10,730 bases of DNA. Origin: Oscillospiraceae bacterium (GTDB taxonomy: Bacteria; Bacillota; Clostridia; Oscillospirales; Oscillospiraceae). The stretch covers positions 1 through 10,730 of the forward strand of contig JAFRAF010000016.1 in NCBI GenBank assembly GCA_017405545.1, given 5' to 3'. Within the stretch, counting starts at the first letter, position 1, and each line of letters begins with the position of its first letter. Shown piece by piece: positions 1 to 9,021 of the stretch. The notes beneath the pieces were generated by a model. The model was not told where the DNA came from. It searched no databases and was given only the letters and a program-made list of their open reading frames with translations. Made by a program: the position numbers and the translations under genes.

Positions 1-1
1 G

Positions 2-475
2 GATAACAGATTTGATCCGAAAGAGATGGACGCGGTGCTGGGAAGAGTCTTCCCGGACAGCGCCCTAAAGGGGGGCGACGGGGATATCAAGCGTCTGCGG
101 GAGGGAATGGACAGAGCCTCGGCCCGCTCCGCCGCATATGCGGAGCTCAGCGGCCGAAGCCGTGACGGGCGGCGGAAAAGGCTTTTCGGGGAGCTGTCGG
201 GGGAGGAGAAGGCCAATATGCGCCGACTCCAGGCCGCCCACTTCATCCTCACGGGGGACAGCTACGCACCGAACGCGCCCAGGCTGAGCGCCCGGTCGGC
301 GCCGGAGCTGCTCAGACAGCTGTACATCGCCGAGACAGGGGACGCAACCGCCTATGGCAGGGCGGCCATTGCCGCCGGGGACGGGACGCTCTCCCTGCTG
401 TATTCGGGACTGTCTGACAGCGGCATGAGGCACGCGGAGCAGATAAGCCGTCTGATAGAGTCCATGATGAAGTAG
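2..475 (+). CDS. Ferritin-like domain protein, C-terminal part (5' end outside window)
   Basis: The frame is open to the left edge with no stop. The first in-window ATG (26) has no properly spaced ribosome binding site, so I read this as the C-terminal ~158 residues of a longer protein. It is mostly helical. An AYAEL helix is followed by a helix with EEKANMRRLQAAHFILTG, then a helix containing YIAETGDATAYGRAA, and a last helix ending MRHAEQISRLIESMM. This resembles the four-helix ferritin-like/rubrerythrin-like proteins of Clostridia, which have Glu and ExxH iron ligands and an 'xxRLQAAYFILTG' signature. The usual His of helix 2 seems to be Asn here (ExxN) and the last helix has Asp-Ser-Gly-Met-Arg-His, so the di-iron site may be degenerate. 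Function (iron or peroxide handling, or a structural role) is not established. The stop overlaps the start of a terminator. Confidence 0.55.
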   Translation, partial: DNRFDPKEMDAVLGRVFPDSALKGGDGDIKRLREGMDRASARSAAYAELSGRSRDGRRKRLFGELSGEEKANMRRLQAAHFILTGDSYAPNAPRLSARSAPELLRQLYIAETGDATAYGRAAIAAGDGTLSLLYSGLSDSGMRHAEQISRLIESMMK

Positions 476-492
476 CCTGTCGGCAGGCTTTT
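474..492 (+). terminator. Rho-independent terminator of the ferritin-like gene
   Basis: A perfect 6-bp stem AGCCTG/CAGGCT with loop TCGG is followed directly by TTTT on the plus strand. It begins inside the TAG stop of the ferritin-like gene and sits two bases before the stop of the convergent cdd gene. Read on the minus strand the hairpin is followed by ACTTCATC rather than a T tract, so it should act mainly on plus-strand transcription. Confidence 0.75.
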
Positions 493-493
493 G

Positions 494-886
494 TCAGTTC
501 AGGAACTCGCCTCCGAAGGCGGCGGGGAGCAGGTCCGTGAGCCGGTAGCTCACATAGCTCCCGTTCCCGCGGGCGCAGAGCAGCTCAATGGTGGGGGCGA
601 ACTCGTGCAGGACCTGACGGCAGGTGCCGCAGGGCACGCAGTAGTCGTTGCCGCCGCAGTATACGGCTAAGCGCACGAAGCGGCGGCGGCCCTCGCTTAC
701 GGCCTTGCATATGGCGGTGCGCTCGGCGCATATGGTGCAGCCCAGGGCGGCGTTTTCCACGTTGCAGCCGGTGTAGACGGCGCCGTCGTCGCACTCAAGG
801 GCGGCGCCCACGGAAAATCTGGAGTAGGGGGCGTAGGCGTATTTCGCCGCGTCCCTTGCCTTGTTTATAAGTTCTCTGTCAGTCAT
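494..886 (-). CDS. cdd: Cytidine deaminase
   Basis: Hydrolytic deamination of cytidine and deoxycytidine to uridine and deoxyuridine in the cytoplasm, for pyrimidine salvage. The 130-residue length matches the small homotetrameric cytidine deaminases. The N-terminal YAPYSRFSVGAAL segment and the NVEN substrate-binding motif (residues 42-45) are present. The zinc site is complete: C53-A-E55, with E55 as the catalytic proton shuttle, and P85-C86-G-T-C89. The ATG start is supported by a GAGAGGA ribosome binding site with about 7 bases of spacing. The gene is last in the minus-strand cluster, 58 bases after the solute-binding lipoprotein, and faces the ferritin-like gene. It has no terminator of its own that I can see. 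Recognition is firm; co-transcription with secA is inference. Confidence 0.96.
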   Translation of the reverse strand: MTDRELINKARDAAKYAYAPYSRFSVGAALECDDGAVYTGCNVENAALGCTICAERTAICKAVSEGRRRFVRLAVYCGGNDYCVPCGTCRQVLHEFAPTIELLCARGNGSYVSYRLTDLLPAAFGGEFLN

Positions 887-923
887 GAGCTCTTCCTCTC
901 TTTCAAATCGCTGTGTGTCGGGC

Positions 924-938
924 CCGGCCTGCGGCCGG
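924..938. repeat. Short GC hairpin between cdd and the lipoprotein gene
   Basis: CCGGCC-TGC-GGCCGG is a perfect 6-bp inverted repeat with a 3-base loop in the 58-base gap upstream of cdd. No T run follows on either strand, so it is not a standard terminator. It could be an RNA processing or stability element, or chance in GC-rich DNA. Confidence 0.3.
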
Positions 939-944
939 AGACTC

Positions 945-2522
945 TCATGTTCTGTCCCGATCCAGATCTATGGTCCAGTTGCCCAATCCGGAGAATACAC
1001 CGGTGACGGAGGGGCTTAAGCCCTCTATAACGCCCTGCTGGGCGATGACCGCGCCCTTCTCATAGGCCAGGGGTATCACCAGACCGTACTGGTATACATA
1101 GTCACAGAGGTTTTTGGCGGCCTCGGCCCTGGCGTCGTCTTCCCTGGCGGCCAGAAGCCTGTTTATAAGGGACTGGGCCTCGTCCGTGCCGCAGTTGCCG
1201 TAGTCCAGCTTGCCGCAGAGCACCCGGGAAAAGTCGAAGTCCGGCTGGAGCATCACCTCGGCATAGGCTATGTCGAAGCTGCCCGTGACCAAGGCGTCCA
1301 GATAGTCCTTCCAGTCCAGCACCCGGAGATGGGCCTTTATGCCCACGTCCCGCAGGGCGCCCACGATGTATTCGGCGGCCTGCTCCTTTTCGGCGCTGCC
1401 GCTGTTGACAATGAAGCTCAGGCTCAGATCGTCGCTGCCGTAGTGGGGGAACTCCAGATAGCCGCTGTCGTCGCTGTCGATAAGGCCCAGCTCGACGAAG
1501 ATATCGGAGGTGGCGGAATTGGAATAGCCCTTATCCTCCTCCCAGCCCGCGTCGTAATATGGCAGAGCGGGACTGAGCAGCAGCTTCGCGGGCGTGGCGG
1601 CGCTGTATATATTGTGGGTCAGATAGTCCTTGTCTATGGCGTGGCTTATAGCCCGCCGGAACTCACCGGTGCCCACTCCGCTGGAGTAGCAGTTTAGGAT
1701 GAGGTAATGCAGGCAGGTGCTGTTATAATACTTCAGTTCGAAATTGTTGTGTATGGTCTTGGCCGTGGCGGAATCCGGGTCCCAGCAGAAGTAGTCCAGA
1801 AGACCGGAGGTGAAGTCCGAGGCCACGTCCGCCTGTGAGGCGTCGGACAGATAGATGTACTCGGGTCTGTTGCCCTGTCCGCCCCCGTGGTATGAGTCGA
1901 AAGCGGTCAGACGGCTCTGGGACAGCTCGGGGTAATAGGGGCCCGTCCCGGAGGGCATGCCGCTGTCCTCGCTGCCCCGTTTTATCACGGGCACGTCCAG
2001 CAGGTTCTCAAAGCGGTAGTTGGCCTTGTTCAGAACGATGGTCAGGTCCAGTTCGCCCTCGGAGTATATGCTGTTTATGCATTCCAGGCGCACGGCATAG
2101 TTGCCGGAGCGCTGGGCCAGCTCATAGGAGTACACCACGTCCTCGGCGCAGAGCGTGCCGCCGCCGTGGAGGGCGATGCCCGGCTTTATCCGTATCTTGT
2201 ATACAATGCCGTCCTCGGTCTCGCAGCTTTCACAGAGGACGGGCTCGGCCTCCAGCTCGGAGTTGTTCCTGTAGAGGCCCTCGAAGACTATGGAGCAGAT
2301 AGCCTGATTGTTCTGGCTGTCGCAGTTGAAGGGGTAGGCGCTCTCCTCCTTGTCCCAGAGTATGGTGAATTTATCGTCGCCCATGGGGGAACCCTCCCGG
2401 GCGGAGCTGCTGTCGGCGCCGTTCATGCCGGCCTGGGACTCGTCGTCGGACTCCTCCGCGGCGCAGGCTGAGAGCAGGGCGAGACAGAGCAGTATTGATA
2501 TCAGCCTTATTGCAGCTTTCAA
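945..2522 (-). CDS. ABC transporter solute-binding lipoprotein, family 5 (peptide/nickel/oligomer type)
   Basis: A 525-residue secreted binding protein. Residues 1-19 are a short basic n-region and a Leu-rich core, ending in lipobox L17-S-A-C20, so mature Cys20 should be lipidated and anchored to the outer face of the membrane. A polar Ser/Glu/Asp-rich linker (about 21-50) leads to a bilobal SBP_bac_5-like domain: FTILWDKEESAYPFNCDS, then IVFEGLYRNN, a LCAEDVVYSYELAQ segment, GTGPYY, and later EFRRAISHAIDKDYL, which is the family's 'R+Al..AID+..l' motif. Family members capture peptides, nickel or other oligomers for ABC importers, but the substrate cannot be told here. The start is TTG, supported by AAAGGAAG about 8 bases upstream. 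No permease or ATPase gene lies nearby, so it is an orphan or shares a transporter encoded elsewhere. It lies 43 bases after the pgeF-like gene. Confidence 0.88.
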   Translation of the reverse strand: MKAAIRLISILLCLALLSACAAEESDDESQAGMNGADSSSAREGSPMGDDKFTILWDKEESAYPFNCDSQNNQAICSIVFEGLYRNNSELEAEPVLCESCETEDGIVYKIRIKPGIALHGGGTLCAEDVVYSYELAQRSGNYAVRLECINSIYSEGELDLTIVLNKANYRFENLLDVPVIKRGSEDSGMPSGTGPYYPELSQSRLTAFDSYHGGGQGNRPEYIYLSDASQADVASDFTSGLLDYFCWDPDSATAKTIHNNFELKYYNSTCLHYLILNCYSSGVGTGEFRRAISHAIDKDYLTHNIYSAATPAKLLLSPALPYYDAGWEEDKGYSNSATSDIFVELGLIDSDDSGYLEFPHYGSDDLSLSFIVNSGSAEKEQAAEYIVGALRDVGIKAHLRVLDWKDYLDALVTGSFDIAYAEVMLQPDFDFSRVLCGKLDYGNCGTDEAQSLINRLLAAREDDARAEAAKNLCDYVYQYGLVIPLAYEKGAVIAQQGVIEGLSPSVTGVFSGLGNWTIDLDRDRT

Positions 2523-2565
2523 GGGTTGACTTCCTTTCAGTGATATAGAGACGCGGACGGCGGCC

Positions 2566-3354
2566 TCAATCCTTCAGTGCGATGAAGGATGCCATGCTGC
2601 CCCGCGCGTCGCCCTGAGCCCTGTGGGACCAGAACAGGTCACGGCGGCAGAGAGTGCACAGGGGGCTTACGCTGATGTTTTCCGCCTTAAGGCCCGCGCT
2701 TATGAGCCTGGAGCGGACTATGCCCTTCAGATCCGTCATGTACTTGCCGCCGCCCTTGGGGGCGATGAACAGATCGGCCCCGGCACCCATGACGGCGAGC
2801 ATGGCCTGACGCACGTCCTCGCCGGTCTCAAAGCAGCACTTGTCTATGGCCGGGCCTATGGCGGCCTGTATGTCCTCGGGCCTTGAGCCGAACTCCGCGC
2901 ACATGCGCTTTACGGCCTTGGGCCCTATGTCCAGCGCCGTGCTGCGCCAGCCGGAGTGGATGGCGCCTATTGCCCCCGCCACGGGGTCGTGGAGGAGCAG
3001 GGGAATGCAGTCGGCAGTGAATACTATCAGGGCCAGCCCCCTGTCCCGGGTTATGAGGCCGTCGGCCTCGGGGCTGGGGGGGCCGTATATCTCCTGGGCG
3101 TCGGACAGGCCCACTGTGCGTATCCTGTCCACATGGACCTGTTTGTTGAAGGTCATGCGGTCTATGCCCAGCTCTTTTTTTACGCGCCTGTAGTTCTCCC
3201 GGACGCAGTCGGGCTCGTCGCCCCGGCTCGTGCCCAGATTCAGGCTCTCGAATACGCCCCGGCTCACGCCGCCGCAGCGGGTGGAAAAACCGTGGGTCGT
3301 GCTGATGTTGGGGGCTGAGAGAAACATGGGCCGGCTGTTGTCGATAATGGTCAT
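2566..3354 (-). CDS. pgeF: Peptidoglycan editing factor PgeF / YlmD-YfiH laccase-fold protein
   Basis: A 262-residue cytosolic protein of the Cu-oxidase_4/DUF152 family. In E. coli, YfiH (PgeF) prevents wrong amino acids being left in the peptidoglycan stem peptide; relatives also show purine nucleoside phosphorylase or polyphenol oxidase activity. The metal ligands typical of the family are visible: H74 (KQVHVD), C116 (FTADCIPLLLHD) and H133 (AIHSGWRST). Other hallmarks are HGFSTRCGGVS (21-31), LNLGTSRGD, AAIGPAIDKCCFETG and the C-terminal SHRAQGDARGSMASFI. The length is normal. The ATG start has AGGGGTGA about 7-8 bases upstream, 39 bases after the secA stop, so translation in the secA transcript is plausible. 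The family assignment is firm; the exact activity in this organism is inferred. Confidence 0.93.
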   Translation of the reverse strand: MTIIDNSRPMFLSAPNISTTHGFSTRCGGVSRGVFESLNLGTSRGDEPDCVRENYRRVKKELGIDRMTFNKQVHVDRIRTVGLSDAQEIYGPPSPEADGLITRDRGLALIVFTADCIPLLLHDPVAGAIGAIHSGWRSTALDIGPKAVKRMCAEFGSRPEDIQAAIGPAIDKCCFETGEDVRQAMLAVMGAGADLFIAPKGGGKYMTDLKGIVRSRLISAGLKAENISVSPLCTLCRRDLFWSHRAQGDARGSMASFIALKD

Positions 3355-3393
3355 GGCTTGTTCACCCCTGTCCAGAAGATTATCCCGGGGTTA

Positions 3394-6432
<3,039 letters not shown>

Positions 6433-6563
6433 TGCAATCTCCAATCTGCCGCGCTTGTCCGGCGGATATAAGGGCCCGCGGACCCTTTTGAGGGGCCGGT
6501 GAAATACAGGCGGCCCTTCCGGGGCAGCCGCGCCGCGGCGGGCGGCTTGCTCTTATGCTTTTT

Positions 6564-6701
6564 TGGCGCTATGTAATTGTGGGCCCCTCGGGCTGACACA
6601 TTGTTCAAACTGTGTATGGGAGCGGAGGACGGGGCCTCCGCCCGGGATTCCTCCGCCTGAGCGGGAGCCCCGAGGGGCAGAGAACGCACAAAACGCCATA
6701 T
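6564..6701 (-). ncRNA. Candidate structured RNA / secA leader element with closed three-way junction
   Basis: Nested complementary arms on the minus-strand transcript: closing helix TGGCG/CGCCA (6698-6694 with 6568-6564); TTGTG/CACAA (6691-6687 with 6581-6577); a 10-bp helix GCCCCTCGGG/CCCGAGGGGC (6678-6669 with 6592-6583). Inside lie two hairpins: GCGGAGG/CCTCCGC with a 6-base loop (6641-6622) and ACACA/TGTGT (6615-6596). The extended -10 at 6713-6708 predicts transcription starting at about 6701-6699, so the 5' end begins at the closing helix, as in many independent structured RNAs and riboswitch-like leaders. No U tract follows 6564, so it may be the front of the secA mRNA rather than a separate RNA. 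I do not recognise a known family. The inverted arms would also fold on the other strand; promoter placement is what favours this orientation. Confidence 0.42.
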
Positions 6702-6707
6702 CAATTC

Positions 6708-6713
6708 ATTATA
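6708..6713 (-). promoter_or_regulatory. secA: Extended -10 promoter for the secA leader transcript
   Basis: On the minus strand the sequence reads TATGCTATAATG, a perfect TATAAT with the extended TGn element. The -35 position (about 6731-6736) is only a T run, but TGn plus a consensus -10 is typical of sigma-A promoters with weak -35 boxes. The upstream A/T-rich block could serve as an UP element. The predicted start is at about 6701-6699, giving a 5' leader of about 270 nt before secA. Confidence 0.7.
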
Positions 6714-6784
6714 GCATAGGGGTGATGATAAAAAAAGAAAAATTTTGTTAATCAATCCGGACGAAAAGATTTTTAACATATAGT

Positions 6785-6814
6785 CTACCAATGCGCGGGG
6801 ATTTGTGCTATACT
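6785..6814 (+). promoter_or_regulatory. Extended -10 promoter for the lipoprotein (and perhaps the two-component genes)
   Basis: TGCTATACT gives a -10 of TATACT (6809-6814) with the TGn extension. A poor -35 (CTACCA, 6785-6790) lies 18 bases upstream. The predicted start is near 6821, about 54 bases before the GTG start at 6875. It diverges from the secA promoter. Confidence 0.55.
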
Positions 6815-6874
6815 GATATAACTGATAACAGGCGAAGTTTTAAGGGCCCTGTCTCGGAAAAGGAGGTGCGGCAG

Positions 6875-8212
6875 GTGAAGATATTCCGCAGAATAACGGT
6901 GCTTTTGACGGCGATATGCCTTATGCTCTCGCTGTCGGGCTGCTTCACCCAGCCGGTGTACGACCTGTACAGCCTTCCGGAGCTTTCCGACGAGTATGTG
7001 AACCTTCGTGAGGAGGTCAGCAAAATACTCAGCTCCGGGGCCACCTTCTCGGCCCCCGGCTCAGGCATGTACCGCACGGCCGTCCAGATGGAGGACCTGG
7101 ACGGGGACGGCCAGAGCGAGGCCATCGCTTTCTTCAACTTCACGGGCGAGGACTGCCCGCTTAAGGTCTATATATACCGCTTTGAGGATGACCACTACGC
7201 CCCGGCCTGCGTGATAGAGGGCGAGGGCAGCGGCTTTGACAAGATATCATACACGGACCTGGACGGGGACGGCATATCGGAGATAGCCGTGGGCTGGAAG
7301 CTCAGCACGGGCATAAGCTTGCTGACGGTGCACTCCATAAAGGATTTCAAACCCGTGTGCCTGCTGAGCACCGACTACAGCGAGTACGCCATGGCCAAAA
7401 TAAGGGATGACAGCCATCTGCCGGGCCTTCTGGTCCTGAGGCTTTCCTCCACGGAGCAGAGCGGAAAGGCGGAGTATTACACACTGACCCAGAACGGGGA
7501 GATGGTCAGCACAGCCGCCGCCCTGTCCAAGGGAGTGGAGAGTGTGTCCCGGGTCCGTTCGGGGCTCCTTGACGGGGGCATAGGAGTTTACGTGGAGAGC
7601 TGGATAAACGGGGGCAGCACGGTCACCGATATTCTCACAGTCAGCAGAGGACAGCTGACGAACATCACCCTGAATCCGGAGATGGGGGTCAGTATAGGCA
7701 CTCTGCGCTCCTCCGGCATATACAGCTATGACCTGAACAACGACGGCATCCTGGAGGTGCCCGTGCCCGTGCAGCTGCCGGGGAAATCCGAGGCCGCCAG
7801 GTATTCGGTAACGGAGTGGTACCGATTCAAGCACAATGGGGGCAGGACCCTTGTCATGCGTACCTTCCACAACTATTCGGACGGCTGGTATCTGGAGCTG
7901 CCCGACGACTGGACGGGGAATATATCCGTCAGAAGGGACGACACGGTTTCGGGACAGAGGTCGGTTATCTTCTCCCTGTGGAGCGGGGGAGGCGTGAAAT
8001 GCGACTTCCTCACCATAAGCGCCCTTACGGGCAGCAACCGCATGGATCTGGCGGAGAGCGACGGTCGCTTCCTGCTGGATACGGACGAGGGCACGGCCTA
8101 CGCGGCGCACATTACGGCCGGTCCATCCGGGCTGCCCTTTGCGCTGAGCAAAGAGCTGATAACGGACAGCTTCCGCATTATTTACAAGGAATGGAACCCG
8201 GGAGAGGTTTAA
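6875..8212 (+). CDS. Lipoprotein with FG-GAP/VCBS-like calcium-type repeats
   Basis: The GTG start is set by a strong AAAGGAGG 8 bases upstream; a longer frame back to 6791 would run through the promoter. The product is 445 residues. A KIFRR n-region and hydrophobic core lead to lipobox L20-S-G-C23, so it should be a lipid-anchored extracytoplasmic protein. Three Asp/Asn-rich loops resemble calcium-binding FG-GAP/VCBS or dockerin-like motifs: DLDGDGQSE (74-82), DLDGDGISE (128-136) and DLNNDGILE (286-294). The first two start similar blocks of about 55 residues, each followed by a beta strand (AIAFFNF, IAVGWKL), suggesting a partial beta-propeller. No enzyme motif is seen. It sits upstream of the response regulator and kinase on the same strand, 88 bases from the regulator's ATG, so a role as an envelope sensor or target of that system is plausible but unproven. 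The precise function is unknown. Confidence 0.85.
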   Translation: MKIFRRITVLLTAICLMLSLSGCFTQPVYDLYSLPELSDEYVNLREEVSKILSSGATFSAPGSGMYRTAVQMEDLDGDGQSEAIAFFNFTGEDCPLKVYIYRFEDDHYAPACVIEGEGSGFDKISYTDLDGDGISEIAVGWKLSTGISLLTVHSIKDFKPVCLLSTDYSEYAMAKIRDDSHLPGLLVLRLSSTEQSGKAEYYTLTQNGEMVSTAAALSKGVESVSRVRSGLLDGGIGVYVESWINGGSTVTDILTVSRGQLTNITLNPEMGVSIGTLRSSGIYSYDLNNDGILEVPVPVQLPGKSEAARYSVTEWYRFKHNGGRTLVMRTFHNYSDGWYLELPDDWTGNISVRRDDTVSGQRSVIFSLWSGGGVKCDFLTISALTGSNRMDLAESDGRFLLDTDEGTAYAAHITAGPSGLPFALSKELITDSFRIIYKEWNPGEV

Positions 8213-8213
8213 A

Positions 8214-8219
8214 TATAAT
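8214..8219 (+). promoter_or_regulatory. Possible -10 box before the response regulator
   Basis: TATAAT occurs two bases after the lipoprotein stop, about 80 bases before the regulator start. No TGn extension or recognisable -35 at 16-18 bases is present, so this may be chance. If real it would let the two-component genes be transcribed apart from the lipoprotein. Confidence 0.25.
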
Positions 8220-8256
8220 CAGGACGCCGGACGTGAAAGCGGACAAGCTCCCCCTT

Positions 8257-8268
8257 CGCCGGCCGGCG
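8257..8268. repeat. Perfect 12-bp GC palindrome upstream of the response regulator
   Basis: CGCCGGCCGGCG is perfectly self-complementary and lies in the 88-base gap before the regulator, about 15 bases upstream of its AAAGG ribosome binding site. A partial copy CGCCGG is at 8225-8230. It could be an operator for autoregulation or an mRNA hairpin; no T tract follows, so it is not a terminator. Confidence 0.35.
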
Positions 8269-8300
8269 GCGCATCCATATTGAAAGGTTGGGTATTGAGT

Positions 8301-8987
8301 ATGAAAAAAGTACTGGTACTTGAAGATGAGGCGGGCATCCGCAGTTTCGTCGTGATAAATCTCAAGCGCTCGGGCTACGAGCCGGTTGAGGCCGCCACGG
8401 GCATGGAGGCCCTGGAGCAGATAAAGAAGAATCCGGACATAAAGGTGGCCCTGCTGGACATCATGCTGCCGGATATCGACGGCTTTGAGGTCTGCCGCAG
8501 GATAAGGGCGTCGGATCCCAAGATGGGCATAATTATGCTCACCGCCCGCACTCAGGAGATGGACAAGGTCACGGGCCTTATGACCGGGGCGGACGACTAT
8601 GTGACCAAGCCCTTTTCGCCCACGGAGCTGACAGCCAGGATCGACGCCCTGTACAGGCGCCTCGGACCGGATGAGAACACGGACGCCACGGAGATCGTAC
8701 GGGGGCCCTTCAGGCTCAATACCCGGAACCGGACTCTGGAGAAAAACGGGGACAGGATAAAGCTCACCCAGGTGGAGTACTCCATAATAAAGCTCTTTAT
8801 GGAGAACCCGGGAAAGGCCCTGTCCAGAGAGGACATCATGAACGCGGTCTGGGGCCGAGACTACTTCGGCGAGCTTAAGATTGTCGACGTCAACATACGC
8901 CGTCTGCGCGTGAAGATAGAGGACGACTCCACCAATCCGATATACATCACCACCGTGTGGGGATACGGATACAAGTGGGGATTTTAG
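8301..8987 (+). CDS. OmpR/PhoP-family response regulator
   Basis: A 228-residue cytoplasmic transcription factor. The receiver domain (about 3-118) has acidic pocket E8-D9, phospho-acceptor D53 (ALLDIMLPDIDGF), T81 (IIMLTA) and K103 (YVTKPFSPTEL). A C-terminal winged helix (about 133-228) has LTQVEYSIIKLFMENPGKALSREDI and the typical end VNIRRLRVKIEDD...YITTVWGYGYKW. All phosphotransfer residues are intact. I give the ATG that yields MKKVLVLEDE. An in-frame TTG at 8295 is better spaced (7 bases) from AAAGG and would add two residues; a farther TTG at 8280 is unlikely. The kinase gene follows after 34 bases, so the pair is almost certainly cognate. The regulon is unknown; the adjacent lipoprotein is a candidate target. 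Confidence 0.95.
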   Translation: MKKVLVLEDEAGIRSFVVINLKRSGYEPVEAATGMEALEQIKKNPDIKVALLDIMLPDIDGFEVCRRIRASDPKMGIIMLTARTQEMDKVTGLMTGADDYVTKPFSPTELTARIDALYRRLGPDENTDATEIVRGPFRLNTRNRTLEKNGDRIKLTQVEYSIIKLFMENPGKALSREDIMNAVWGRDYFGELKIVDVNIRRLRVKIEDDSTNPIYITTVWGYGYKWGF

Positions 8988-9021
8988 AGGAGAGGCACTC
9001 CTTGACAAAGGGGAAGAATAG

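Larger units (their letters stand above)
6433..6874. other. Divergent intergenic control region, secA / calcium-repeat lipoprotein
   Basis: A 442-base stretch without a convincing gene. From left to right it holds: the secA ribosome binding site; a GC-rich part of the secA leader with small hairpins (for example GGACCCT/AGGGGCC around 6480-6497); the candidate structured RNA at 6564-6701; the minus-strand promoter; an AT-rich block (about 6700-6785) unlike the surrounding DNA; the plus-strand promoter; and a 50-odd-base leader with AAAGGAGG for the lipoprotein. No terminator with a T tract is visible between the candidate RNA and secA. The two promoters fire away from each other and their -10 boxes are about 95 bases apart, so a regulator bound in the AT-rich block could affect both. 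Confidence 0.7.

Noticed and set aside
6480..6540. GC-rich hairpins in the distal secA leader as a terminator or attenuator
   Set aside because: Several stems can be drawn (GGCCCCT/AGGGTCC, GCGGC/GCCGC), but none is followed by a T run, and such stems are expected by chance at this base composition.
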